DNA of 64,000 nt, taken from NCBI GenBank assembly GCA_035048495.1, contig CM068548.1, positions 11,707,464 to 11,771,463 of the forward strand, given 5' to 3'. The notes under the pieces are model-generated. The model was not told where the DNA came from. It searched no databases and was given only the letters and a program-made list of their open reading frames with translations. Origin of the DNA: Euptelea pleiosperma. Lineage: Eukaryota > Streptophyta > Magnoliopsida > Ranunculales > Eupteleaceae. Each line of letters starts with the position of its first letter. Positions within the stretch are counted from its first letter, which is position 1. The position numbers and the translations under genes were made by a program. Below are positions 9,811 to 20,953 of this stretch, piece by piece.

Positions 9811-12441
9811 CTAGTTAGTAACTGGTATAGAGACCCTAGGGCTAGGGAGTATAGAGACCCTAGGGCTAGGGAGTCCCATATATGCAAGCCTAGGGGAGAG
9901 CCGGATCTTCGGACTAGGCCGTGGTGATGGGATCGGACCGCAGTTCCCAAAGGGTCCAGGTGTGACCCTGGGTGAAAGATTGACTTGCTCGAGCGCCCGG
10001 AATCGTAGCTCAATAGGATAGTCATTGACACACCCAATACGAGGTCCAGTTCCTGTACTCCACTTGCACGACAAACGTTTGCCGAAGTCGAATGATGATA
10101 CTCCCAATTTGGCTGCTTCACCATCCACATTGTCTTCTTTATGATCAACGCCGGGGGTGGCCTGCTCAGTGGGCTCATTGACCTCAGATGCATTCGCATC
10201 TGCTGATGGTGCAGTTGTAGTGGGACACTCCACCACCTCCTGCTTAGGCTCCCCATCAGTAATTGGGAATGAGGGACTGTCATCATCCATTGCACACCTC
10301 TGGAGAGAAAATGGAGAACATCAGCTATTTTTTTTCCAAGTTGTACTAAATTGTGTTCATGGTTTAATGTATATATGTACGAATTTCCGGCGTATGTACA
10401 TACATACTGACCAAGAAAAGCTTTGAAATTTCCATATGGACAAGAGGGTTCAAAGCAATCACCTTCACGTTGGTGAGGTCTACATGGTGTTCCTCAAGGA
10501 AGCTAAGGAATTCCTTGAAATTCTCTTCAGTTGGGAGGTAGTGACCACTGTATGGCCATATAGCCTGAAGAAGATGAGAGAGACTACAATAAGAATTATA
10601 TTCGATTATATTTGTACATACAGAAACCTAATGCATATATGTATGTATATATGTATACCTCAAGAACCCCATTATGGGCAACCAATCTTCCGGCTGCTGT
10701 TGTAGCCCCTCCGGCTAGAAAACTCGAGTGTTGAAACACACCTTTCTTCTTCTGCCCCACATACAGTGACCTCGACGTGCTGAGAACAAATATCCACTTT
10801 GAACCCTCAACAGTATCCACAAACGTCCCACTTTGTCTGTAGACAAGCTTCCCACTGTCCACAATTACTTCATAAGTCTCCCTCTCTATCTGCAAAGAGC
10901 AGAATGAAAGAATGAAAAATGAGTTACATAATTACAAACTTTAAGGGTATTATGTAATTAACATGCATATATACAATTCTAACGGCAAGTCATCAGATGG
11001 CTGACTTACTGGTCCAAGATATTTGATGCATTGACGCTGTAGGTTGTTCCTTGGGCACCTTTCGAGATTTACTTCTTTGCCATTTCCAATATCCAACCTT
11101 CATATTTAAAAAGAAATTAAGAAGAGAGATAAGAAAGGGTTATAGACAAATTTTGTTACAGAAGAAAGATAAAACGGTTATAATGTATATTTACCAGTAG
11201 AAGAAAGGTTGGGTGCTCTCACTGTCGAACCAGATATCGTAATAGAAATGTAGATTATGACCATAACGGTGGCGTGGATCGATCTGTACAACAGATGACG
11301 GAGATGTCATTAAATCTCAACTCAACCCAGATACAAAAATTATGTGGCACTTCTACTAAAAGGGTTAAGTTTGTCCTCCTTTCAATAGAATTGGCACAAG
11401 AAGACGCGATAAATTAAGTCAAATCGAATTGTTTTGAGTTTCAAATCTTGAGTATAAGCCAAATCAAGCTTCTTAACATCTAAACTCCAAATCGGATTGA
11501 ACAGAGTCGACGCAACAAGTTTTATATAACGGGATTATAAGAATGATGGGGGTTTGAAAGCTTACAGCTTCAAGCCAGTGTTGCAGGGCTAATTTCTGAG
11601 CCTTCTCATCCTTGGACAAACCCTTCCCCACCTGCAAAAACAAAAGGAGTATTTTACTATCCAGTGATTCTCCAACAAAAACTCACAGCATCTGTTCATG
11701 TTATTATCAAATTAGTACCTTGGCAGCCCTTGTCCTTGCCCGTGCCCACCGTGAAACAGCGGTTTCTGGTTTCTCAATGTTGAAGAACGACACCGAGCTC
11801 TGCTTGAGAGCTGCAAAGTCTAATGCCTTCCACCTACAACATTTAAAAGGAACAATTCCCAATTAGAAAAACTCAACATTAAGGACTAAAACCATCACTC
11901 AAGAGAAGTAGAGACTATAGGAGACTAACCAGAGCTCCTCGACCACAACTGCACAATCTGCAAGGTTTCTTCTAGTCCGGTAACTCTTATAGACCTTCTG
12001 AAGCTTAACCGCAGCCGCATCAAGCTCACACAAGGGCCTCGGAGAAAACATCACCTCTGGTTCAGGAAAGACTTCTGAGGGCTTCGGTGTATGAACCAAG
12101 TCATCATCTTTTTGCTTCAAAGTAATCGAACTTAAGTTCTTGCTGTCTAGAACTAGGTTCGTGCATGAAACAGTTGTTCCGAGCTTTAATTTATCAGGTT
12201 GCGAGTTGTTGAAGCTTATCGACTCTTCAATACTCATTTTATCTGACCCACACCCATCAGACTTCAGATTAGTCTCTGAATCCTTCTTGAAGCTAACTGT
12301 TCTCAAGGTCATCTCCTTGTCATTTCCGTTGAAGCTGAAGGACCTCACCATAACAACTTTCTCATTGTCTATTAAACCGAAAATCTTGTGTGTCAGGATT
12401 TCTTTCCAGGCTGATAAAAGTAAGGAGAGTGATAGACCCAT
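9811..12441 (-). CDS. IQM: IQM-type IQ-motif calmodulin-binding protein, 8 coding exons, 563 aa
   Basis: Coding exons, all with GT-AG borders and matching phases: 12441-11930, 11833-11719, 11631-11566, 11283-11195, 11097-11010, 10889-10659, 10564-10463, 10299-9811. I start at [15 protein letters not shown], the usual N-terminus of one IQM group, rather than the in-frame Met nine codons upstream. The IQ-like motif [12 protein letters not shown] lies near residues 147-158. It is followed by the conserved IQM block: [46 protein letters not shown], ending in [19 protein letters not shown] and [14 protein letters not shown]. The C-terminus has [22 protein letters not shown] and an SPR-rich tail with a 24-bp in-frame duplication (9826-9849 / 9850-9873, LPSPRVSI twice). 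IQM proteins bind calmodulin without calcium. The gene appears intact. Confidence 0.95.
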
Positions 12442-12490
12442 AGAAGCACAAGGAGCAGCAAACTTCAATTGCGATTAAAGAAGATTCAGC

Positions 12491-13361
12491 CTGTCCATTT
12501 AGATTAATAATTTGTAAGCTTTAGCAAATTTTCACAAATTTAAAGAATAATGGAGAACAGAGAGGATGAAGAAAATAAAATGAAATAGAGCTGGTTTTTT
12601 CAGCACTTTTTTAAGTGTGACAGTAAAAACCAAAAATGGTTTTGTAGAATAAGAAATAAATACCGAGCTTTCAAATTTGAGAATTCGCACAGAAAATTCC
12701 AGTTTCACCAGTATAATTCAACTAAAAAGCTCAAAAATGTTCTTACCGGTCAGATACTGAAAACCTGTTCGATTTCATCGAAAGGGGCTCAAATTAAATA
12801 TCCAATTTTGTTCAATAAAACAAATGAAGAGTATCAAAAATAGGATCCTTACAAAAACCCAACTCATGAATTACATAATAAGCAGAAAAATATGGGTAAA
12901 TCTCTCCAACCCATTTCAAACCATTGAGCACAAAAAAAAAGGAAAAAGGGAAAACTATGTAAAAACATCAAACACAGAAAACCCATTTCAGACCCACAAC
13001 CAAACCTCCCTGACATTTATCATCCAAACCCCAAATCCAGTAACAAACTCAAAACTATATCAAAAACCCACCAAGAATAAGCAACATCCAACCCATTTCA
13101 AACCACTGAGCACAAAACAAAAAAAGGATTAATATGTAACAAAATCAAACACAGAAAACCCATTTCAGACCCACAACCAAACCTCCATAACATTTATCAT
13201 CCAAACCCCAAATCCAGTAGCAAAATCAAAACTATAACAAAAACCCACCAAGAAAAATCAACAAAAAAGCAACAAATACAATCAAACATTGAAATTCCAC
13301 CAATCAAAACACCAAAGAAAACCATAAAACCAGAATAAATGGAGAGATCAAAGTATCTTAC
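12491..13361 (-). other. Probable 5'UTR intron of the IQM gene
   Basis: On the minus strand a strong donor CACAG|GTAAGATA (13361) and an acceptor AATGGACAG|GC (ending 12491) lie upstream of the IQM start codon, with no coding sequence between. The exon before it would hold the GA/CT repeat at 13391-13418. It rests on splice signals only. Confidence 0.55.
12906..13260. repeat. Imperfect tandem duplication, 182-bp period, inside the IQM 5'UTR intron
   Basis: The block from CCAACCCATTTCAAACCA at 12906 is repeated from 13088, including CACAGAAAACCCATTTCAG and ATCATCCAAACCCCAAATCC. It is A-rich and purine-poor on this strand, with no coding sense. Confidence 0.8.
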
Positions 13362-13390
13362 CTGTGCAAGCCCAAAACCAGGGTTCACAA

Positions 13391-13418
13391 GCTCTCTCTC
13401 TCTCTCTCTCTCTCTCTA
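13391..13418. repeat. (CT)n microsatellite, GA repeat in the IQM leader
   Basis: About 14 CT dinucleotides. On the minus strand this is a GA tract in the predicted 5'UTR of the IQM gene, a common arrangement in plant leaders. Confidence 0.85.
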
Positions 13419-13908
13419 TTCCCAAACAAATTCCAACCGAAAAAAGAATACTTCAACTACACCTTGTTTCGAACCAATTCCCTGCTTCATATATATACCC
13501 AAAAAAATTAAAATTAAAATGATTTCTTTATTAGCAAATAGCAATTCAAAATGGTTATGTTTAGAGCATGCCAAGAAAAAAAAATACTAAAGAAACAATA
13601 GAAAGTCTCACGAACCTTCAACCACGTATAGTCGTTTAAGACAAAGAACACCAAAACAAAATTGGAAAGGAAACCACACAAGTCTTTGACATCTAGTACC
13701 AGTGAAGCTGGATAAGTTTGAATGAGAAAAAAAAAGAAGTGGGGTTTCAAGTTTCCAAGGCTAGTTTTCGGGATTTGAAGGATTCAAATCTTCAAACACT
13801 TGGAATTTTGAACCAAAAGTGATGATCAAAGAACTAGACTTGAAGAAACGAGGGAGGAGGAGAGATGGGCGGTCAAATGGATGACGTTTCTGGTTTTTGG
13901 ACTCTAAA

Positions 13909-13915
13909 ATTTATA
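13909..13915 (-). promoter_or_regulatory. Candidate TATA box of the IQM gene
   Basis: The minus strand reads GCTTTTATAAATTTT with TATAAAT at 13915-13909. Transcription would start near 13880, giving a first exon to the donor at 13362. A single ACGT core (AACGTCAT on the minus strand) lies at about 13885. Prediction only. Confidence 0.4.
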
Positions 13916-14245
13916 AAAGCTCACCCTTTAGCTTTGGATTTTGTTGGTTTTGATCGTACAGTCAACACCCTTTAAGTCCTTAACTTAACACGCCTTTGAA
14001 CTTGAAAAATTTTCCTCCCTCGTGCTTCTTTCTGGTTTGAAATTACTAAACTGCCCTTGTTTTTATCACCTTGGCGTGTCTAATGGATTATGCTCAGGCT
14101 CCCCTCCTTTAAGAACATTGATGATGATGCTCCTTAGGAACCCTAACCATCAATATCATGACCAGGTCATTGACGCAGACCCTACTACTAGTGGGTCGAC
14201 ATCTTTTTATGGTGCATCCAACCTCGGATGTACTGACTTTTATTT

Positions 14246-14550
14246 AGTAGAACTTTGACCACAATATATGCCACGTGGCATACTCTTAGAGGATGCTGGC
14301 CATATGGAGTCTATACCTAGGTGGACCTATTTTCAAACCTTTGATCTTTGTACCCCAAATAATGGTCAATGATGCTCAAATTACACGGTTAAAAATCAAC
14401 CCATGAAAACGACTCCAATCCATTGCCAGAAATCACCAATCGGGTTAATTTTTGGTCTGTAGGTCCACCCTATGGTTGGGCCAAACATCCATACATTCAG
14501 AAATCTCCAAGAATATGCCACGTGGCTTATATCCTAGCAAAGTTCTTGAT
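14246..14550. mobile_element. Mutator-like foldback MITE upstream of the IQM promoter
   Basis: The left end reads AGTAGAACTTTGACCAC and the right end GCAAAGTTCTTGATGG, with inverted GCCACGTGGCAT (14269) and GCCACGTGGCTTATA (14519). It lies about 330 bp upstream of the IQM TATA-like word. The paralogue is the worn element at about 22875-23115. Confidence 0.68.
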
Positions 14551-14595
14551 GGTGATATCACGATCAATTGAAGTTGGCAGGCCATGTTTATGGGA

Positions 14596-14996
14596 GAGTA
14601 AAACTTTGATGACACCTGTCATCAAGGCCAATGACAGGGCTCAATATGACCACGTGGCACACTCTAGAGAACTCTCACCATATGGATGTTTGATCAATCC
14701 CTAGGTTGATCTGAAAACCAAAAAATTGGCCCGATAATTAATTTCTAGGCATTGGATTTGAATTATTTTCATGGGTTGATTTTAACCGTAGTAATTTGAG
14801 CATTATTGCCCATTATTTGAGGTACAAAGATCGAATGGTTTGAAATCACTAGTAGAGCTGATTTTTGGTTTATAGGTCCACCTATGGATTGGAAAAACAT
14901 CCATACGGTCATAGTTCTCTAAGAGTATGCCACGTGGCTCATATTGATCCCTGTCATCGGCCTAGATGACAAGGTCCTGTCATCAAAGTTTTACTC
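14596..14996. mobile_element. Mutator-like foldback MITE with 10-bp target duplication
   Basis: The ends GAGTAAAACTTTGATGACA and TGTCATCAAAGTTTTACTC are perfect inverted repeats, and similarity between arms continues for well over 100 bp. Flanks are GTTTATGGGA on both sides (14586-14595, 14997-15006). Both arms carry a CCACGTGGC G-box/ABRE-like word (near 14651 and 14929). No coding capacity; 9-10 bp duplications point to the Mutator superfamily. Confidence 0.88.
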
Positions 14997-15959
14997 GTTT
15001 ATGGGACCTCATTTTCTCATATTTGGGTGCAAAGATCCAAAGGTTGTAAATCACTAATCAAGCTGATTTTTGCTTAATAGGTTCACCGAGCTGGCCAAAC
15101 ACCCATACGGTCAGCGTCCTCTAAGAGTGTTCCACGTGGCTCATAAGAGAAGTTTTACTCGAGGACCTAGTGTTCCCCGTAGAGAGTTGTGTTGGTATTT
15201 TCGTGTTGAACACTTATAAGCATGATATGAAGACACATGGCATGCATGGAAGGATCACCACACCATCCAAAGGGTCCTAACTTGGATATCTACAAAAGTC
15301 AAAAGTCAACAGTCAACAATTCAACACAATCGAATTCTTTTCTATAGACTCAAAACCAATAATATGATTGATCATAGATCAATATAATCCAACATACATA
15401 AACATTTGAACCGTTTTCCATCCAACAAATTCAGTTGATCAGGTTGTTAGGATCAAGTAATAGAAAGTTTTGACGGTTCTGATTAGTTATCATGTGCATT
15501 AAGTATGGTAAAACAAACCGGTTGTACACCATCAATTTCCCATTTCTAGTTCCGTACACCAGGGCTTTAGTAGCCACGTCCCGAGAAAATATGACGAGGG
15601 CATTTTCGTCATTTGAAATAGCCAAGGGTGATTTCCCACGAAGCTCTCCTCTTGCGGCATGTTTTTAACAAGCCGAGTCTGTCAGATATATCTATCACGT
15701 TGACGCGAAATGGCATCATCGTTATTTTATCAATTATTGAGGTTCTTTCCGTCATTCGAACTTTAATATTTGTTTTTACGGCGAACAACTGGCGGCTACG
15801 ATTGCGTGTCGTCACCTTATCCCTGTTTGATTTCACTCTCACGTGGTTATTTAATGGGGTAGTTAGTAGTACGTGATGGAGGACCATCTCAGTGGGCTCC
15901 ACAACCACCAACTTGTATGATTAGGACAGTGAACAGGTGGGCCACACACAGTGACTACA

Positions 15960-16337
15960 GAGTAGAACTTGTGTCACAAGATGTTGTGACGGAACACGGT
16001 CACAGCACTCAATACGAGCCACGTGGTATACTATTAGAGGACAATGACTGTATGGATGTTTGGACAGTCCACCGAAAATCAGCTTGATTAGTGATTTCTA
16101 ACTGATTCTATTGAAGTTATTTTCATGGGTTGATTTTAACGGTAGGAATTTGAGCATTATTTGGGTGCATAAATCCAAAGGTTGTAAATCACTAATCAGG
16201 CTGATTTTTGGTCTATAGGTCCACTGAGAGACTGGTCAAACATCCATACGGTCAAAGACCTCTGATAATGTGCCACGTGGCTCATATTGAGTGCTGTGAC
16301 CGTGTTCCATCACAACATCTACTGACAAGTTTTACTC
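15960..16337. mobile_element. Mutator-like foldback MITE with perfect 9-bp target duplication
   Basis: It begins GAGTAGAACTTGTGTCACAAG and ends GACAAGTTTTACTC, flanked by GTGACTACA on both sides (15951-15959, 16338-16346). Each arm has GCCACGTGG. Its subterminal region (GAACACGGTCACAGCACTCAAT) is shared with 47539-47941. The paralogous place at about 24604 lacks it. Confidence 0.88.
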
Positions 16338-16354
16338 GTGACTACAGAGAAAAT

Positions 16355-17256
16355 GAGTAAAACTTTGATGACGACAGACTATCGTCGAGGCCAGGACAAA
16401 TCACCATATTTGCCATGTGGCATAATATTAGATGACGATGACTCTATGGATATTTGTCCAATCCCTAGGTGGACCTAGGAACCAAAACTCAACTTGATTA
16501 GTGATTTCAAGGAGTTGGATTGGAGTTATTTTCATGGATTGATTTTAACCGTGAGAATTTGAGCATAAGGGTCTGTTTGGTACGTGAGAAAAAGAGTTCT
16601 GACGGAGAATATTTAGCCAGGTGAATATTATCTTGGCTAAATATTTGCTTATATCAATATTTAACAATGTTTGGTACGTGTATGAGCTAGCTTACTTCAG
16701 CTTACTTCATTTTCTTTCAATTTGAGTGGGTCCCACATATGTAAGTCAAAAATAGGTTGGGCGAGTGCGGGAACCACATATTAATGTCAAAGGATAAAAA
16801 AAAAAAAAAATTATCTTTTTTATATATTAAAAAATTAATTTTTATTGAAAATAGTAATTTTCCGTCGAGAAAATAAAATTTTCTCACTAAGGCAGAATCT
16901 GCGTGAAAATATTTTCACAGGGAGGGGGGGTGATCAAATGTTTTCGTGCCACGGAGGGCAAATATGTGGGCCCGGCTAAATATTCGCCGAGGGCGCAGCC
17001 GGACGAATATTAGAGCGGCTAAATATTTTATTTGCCCACCGCGGTGCGTTACCAAACAGGCCCTAATTGACCATTATTTGGGGTACAAAGATCCAAAGGT
17101 TTTAAATTACTAATCAGGATGATTTTTGGTTTGTAGGTCCAGCTTGGGATTGGCAAAACATCCATACGGTCAGAGTCCTCTAAGAGTTTGCCACATGGCT
17201 CATATTGTGGGCTGTCATTGGCCTCAATGATAATCGTAGTCATGCAAGTTTTACTC
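16355..17256. mobile_element. Mutator-like foldback MITE carrying a nested element
   Basis: The ends are GAGTAAAACTTTGATGAC and GCAAGTTTTACTC, flanked by AGAGAAAAT and AGATAAAAG, a 9-bp duplication with two mismatches. The paralogue at about 24610 reads CATCAGAGAAAAGCATAC with no insertion. It starts only 17 bp after the end of the previous MITE. The interior is split by 16569-17063. Confidence 0.78.
16569..17063. mobile_element. Tourist/Harbinger-like MITE nested in a Mutator-like MITE
   Basis: The ends are GGGTCTGTTTGGTA and the complement of GGGCCTGTTTGGTA (one mismatch), with TAA on both sides (16566-16568, 17064-17066). Sibling Mutator-like MITEs read GAGCATTATTGACC across this point, which gives the empty site. 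No protein is encoded. Confidence 0.85.
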
Positions 17257-17544
17257 AGATAAAAGGTCAGGCCACCTTGAACGACCCATATCTCGAAAGA
17301 TCGGGCCGAGGAACTTTCGTTAGTGGACCCTACTTAAAAATAATTGCATATCTCACTCTTGTTAGTTGCATCGTCCAATTGGTGCACTACTTCTTGATGA
17401 TGCATATATCTTAAAAAATCGGTTAACTGAAGAATCTCGACCGTTGATGTAGTGCTAAAACATGAATAACTACAAAATTGCAGGAGGGCACTTAAGATGT
17501 GCCTAGTCAAACTGATTTGGAGAGAGGTGGTCCATAGTTTAACG

Positions 17545-17934
17545 CATGGTTTTAAAAACCGCCGATATAACAAAACTAACGACCGTTATAACACAAAATA
17601 ACAGCTGTTATAACGGATTCGGACCTTCCCCGTTATGTTATGAACTGTTTAAACACTAAAAAATAACGGCTGTTATTTTCTGTCATTTTTCCTTTATAAC
17701 GAAAATAACAACCTTTATTTTCTGAAAATTATTGTGAAAAAACAGTTGTTATTTCTGTTATTTTTCCATTTTTCCATTTTTTCTGTTATTTTTCATTATT
17801 TGAAAATTTGAATTTCAGCACCATTTTTCCTTTATTTACATTATTTTCCCGTTATTCTCCATTTTGCCCGAGCGTTACAAAAACGTAACGCCGCCAGTCC
17901 GATATACCGTTATAACGGCCCCTTTTAAACCTTG
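17545..17934. mobile_element. hAT-like MITE H3
   Basis: Ends are CATGGTTTTAAAAACCGCCG and TTTTAAACCTTG. Flanks are GTTTAACG (17537-17544) and GTTAAACA (17935-17942). The third paralogue at 42727-42750 reads GTTTAACGGTTGGGATCAAC without the insertion. Confidence 0.85.
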
Positions 17935-18045
17935 GTTAAACAGTTGGGATCAACGGCTTAGGATGCAGACCTACTAGGTAGCGATAGGGGTTTGCTTCCT
18001 CTGATCTGTGTTCGAAATTGTGTGGCCTCCTGTTTAACCGAGTTC

Positions 18046-18446
18046 CAAGGTTTAAATGGTGCCATTCCAACGGTATAATGGACTGGGGCGTTACCGAGAA
18101 AAGTTTTCTCCGTTATAACGGATTGTAACACACAACGGCAAAATGAAAAAAAAATTAGGAAAATAACAGAAATAAATGCACTAAAATTCAAATTTTAAAA
18201 TTTCACCAAAATTTATGATATAAAATAATAGAATTAATGGGCATTTTTTAAACAATTTTTTTCAAAAATTTACGTTTGTTATTTCTGTTATAACAGCCAT
18301 TATATATTTTCAAAAAAATGGCCGTTATAATAAAAATAACTGCCATTAGTATGTAAGCATTTTGATGGTACATAACGTAACAGGGTAGGTCCAAATCTGT
18401 TATAACGGCCGTTTTTTCATTACAATGGTCGTTTTTTAAAACCATA
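18046..18446. mobile_element. hAT-like MITE H4
   Basis: It begins CAAGGTTTAAATGGTGCC and ends GTTTTTTAAAACCATA, in opposite orientation to H3 and 111 bp away. Flanks are CCGAGTTC and TCCAGTTG, decayed versions of the CCCAGTTG seen beside the same element at 42889-42896 and 25338-25345. Confidence 0.78.
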
Positions 18447-19189
18447 TCCAGTTGTAGGTAAGGGAAACTTCCGTGGCTTCCGTATGTACATCCGTAGGGA
18501 TTAGTCCCATCCAAGGAGGTTTGGGGATACTCTTCCATATAAAAAAAAGAAAGACGGGTAGGTGCCAATTCAAATATCAATGAACCCAGAACCAGATCCT
18601 ATTTTGGTTGGGTACGACTGTTCCACTTCCGAAACAATTGGATCCGGAATCAGAATCAATAAATATCCAATTCTCCCATCAGACGTGGGTTGGGATGCTA
18701 GCGAGTGTACCAAGAATCAGAGCCTATTACATACTTTGAGACAATTTCAGATCCTATTGGTTTCGAATTCTTTTGGGTTCGATTTTAAAATAGCTAGTCC
18801 CAAAACCAGGATAATTGGGACCAGTTCCTATAAAATATCGATTAATCGGATACAAGTGGAGAACCCTAATTGCTTTAAAATATGCTGGAGATGAGTGTAA
18901 TATATAGTCATATTCTCAACTTGTTCAATTTGCTAACGAAAAGCCCAAGACATCCACAGTTCTGCCATATGGATGTTTGGCCAGTGCATCTGTGGACCTG
19001 CAAAAGAAAAATCAGCCTGATTTGTGATTTACAACCTTTGGATCTTTGCACCCACATAACGCTCAATAATGCCCAAAGTCGTACTGTTCAAATCACCCCA
19101 AGAAAATAACTTCAATCCAACACTTAGAAATTACTGATCAGGTTTATTTTTGGTTGTAGGTCCACCTAGTGTTTGGCCAAACATCCATA

Positions 19190-19424
19190 CAGCTGTTATA
19201 ACGAATTGTAATGATCACGGGCAAAAATAGAAAATAACTAAAAAATGGCTCTGAAATTCAAAATTTGAAAAAAAAAAAATTTATGGACAAAAATGGAAAA
19301 TAATGGCGGTTTTTTTTTTTTCAGAATCAGAAAATAACGGCCGTTATTTTATGAACGTTTTAACAGTACATAATGTAATGGGGGAGGTCCAAATCTGTTA
19401 TAACAGCCGTTTTTAAACCATGGT
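19190..19424. mobile_element. hAT-like MITE fragment
   Basis: AGCTGTTATAACGAATTGTAA ... CCGTTTTTAAACCATGG is one half to two thirds of the family. It adjoins a truncated Mutator-like MITE (about 18955-19189), and the junction is repeated in the paralogue near 25860-26015. Confidence 0.6.
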
Positions 19425-20349
19425 CAATGGGGGTCACTAATCCCCCGTTATTTAGCAATGTGAGCCAACTATCAATGGGGTCTTACTAATCCTAAGCCCA
19501 AGGCTCAATCTGATCAACTCAAATTCAGGCCCAAGACCTCTCATCGGCAGAGGGATATAATGGCAGGCCTATTTATACCCAAGCTTGATATGATGCAAAG
19601 ACTATGCTACCCTATTTACAAATTCAAACATAGCATTAAGGCATGACCTAAAAAAAATAAGGGTCAGTTTGAATTACCATTTTAAAAAAAATATTTTATT
19701 TTTTAAAATGATTTTTCTGAATTTTTTTTAAAGTGTCTTTTTCTTATAAAGGTTATTTGGTACATCATTAATATAAAATGTCTTTATCTTCTCTTAGTGG
19801 GCCCACTACTATAATTGATGAGAGTGATAGATGGGGAGGGATGGGAGTAGAATTTCTTTGTTTATTATGTTCATTGAATTAGTAAATTTTTTTATAAGCC
19901 TTTTTTTTTTACTTGAAAGACCACTTATTGTTATTTTTTTTATAAAAATACTTATTTGGCTTATAAAATGGGGTAATTTCCTTAAAAATTAACGGTTGAA
20001 ATATTTAGAAAAATGAATTAAAAGTTAATGTGAACATTGATGACACAGTGAGATAAAAGAGATAATAAAACAAGAAGAAATAGATGATAATAAAAGAGAA
20101 AAAAATACGACATGTAAAGAAAAAAGAGATGACTGTTAAATATGAAGAAAAAAGACACGAAAGAGATGATAGAACATTAGAAAATAGATGATTGTAGAAG
20201 AAGAAAAAGACGACACAATTAGAATAGAGAAATGAATTATAAGTTAATATACCATTTACGACAAAGTAGGCAACAATAGAAGATAAAATAAAAAGAAATA
20301 GATAATAGTAAAAGAGAAAAAAGACGACATGAAATGAGAAAAGTGATGA
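19425..20349. other. Gene-free AT-rich stretch
   Basis: 19425-19720 matches 26015-26500. 19660-19760 starts like a GGGTCAGTTTGAATTACC MITE end. 20040-20345 is purine-rich low-complexity DNA (GATGATAATAAAAGAGAAAAAA words) whose minus-strand reading is only Phe/Leu/Tyr-rich low complexity. I see no gene. Confidence 0.5.
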
Positions 20350-20870
20350 CACTACTAGACGAAGGGGTTTCTACACTGACGCAATTTTATTGGTTTTTTC
20401 AAAAATTGACACTATATCAAGATATATCGTGTCGGTTTTGTAAAAATTGACATGATACACTTGATATATAAGCCGCGCGATATCGAGCCTAAATCCTGCG
20501 CGCCAAAACTCATTTTGCTCGTCTTCTCCTCTCTAAGCTGTAGCTTGCCCCTCCACGCCCTAGATTTCCCTAGTCCGTCGGTCGTCCGTTGCCGCTCCCG
20601 TTAGCCACCCCGCCTTATCCCGTCTCCTGCCGTCGTGGTCACTGTCACCCGTTGCGCACCATTCCCATTGCTAGCTCACCCTCTCAAGTAAGTCTCTCTC
20701 CCTCTTCCTCACAAACCCTTAATTTATTGTTTCGCAAAATGGTGAGGTTGCATTGCGATCACTTACCATAGTTTTGGGGCTGCACATGCTTGAATCAATT
20801 TTCTTAATGATTGCAGCATAATTTCACCCAAAACAATCGTTCGGGGGCAATATATAAAGTAAAAGTTTTC
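20350..20870. mobile_element. CACTA (En/Spm-like) transposon end, truncated
   Basis: CACTACTAGACGAAGGGGTT at 20350 is a classical plant CACTA terminus, followed by subterminal repeats (AAAAATTGACACTATATCAAG, AAAAATTGACATGATACACTTGATATAT). 20500-20770 is unlike its neighbours: C- and G-rich, resembling a leader/first exon, and may be captured gene sequence. The other end is not found before the duplicated DNA at about 20880. Confidence 0.6.
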
Positions 20871-20953
20871 GGAATGGGATGATTTTTGGTGAAGATGGTC
20901 TTTATGGTGAGGAGATCACCCTCACAAAAATTCAAATCATTCCGATATTCATA

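Larger units (their letters stand above)
13939..19720. repeat. Segmental duplication A, copy 1
   Basis: Long stretches match 20985-26500 in the same order: 13939-14246 with the tandem array, 15205-15770 with 23130-24030, 15873-15955 with 24533-24610, 17265-17544 with 24640-24909, 18447-18880 with 25338-25810, and 19425-19720 with 26015-26460. Differences are mostly whole MITE insertions. No gene is seen in either copy; it starts at the IQM promoter. Confidence 0.8.

Noticed and set aside
9786..10295. Alternative minus-strand frame over the last IQM exon
   Set aside because: Frame-shifted shadow; the correct frame is fixed by the splice phase and the [13 protein letters not shown] motif.
12906..13260. 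CRISPR-like or satellite interpretation of spaced repeats
   Set aside because: A two-unit imperfect duplication in plant DNA; CRISPR is not applicable and no array is present anywhere in the window.
20005..20352. Phe/Tyr/Leu-rich minus-strand frame (115 codons), possible membrane protein
   Set aside because: Purine-rich low-complexity DNA without start context or conservation, next to transposon ends.
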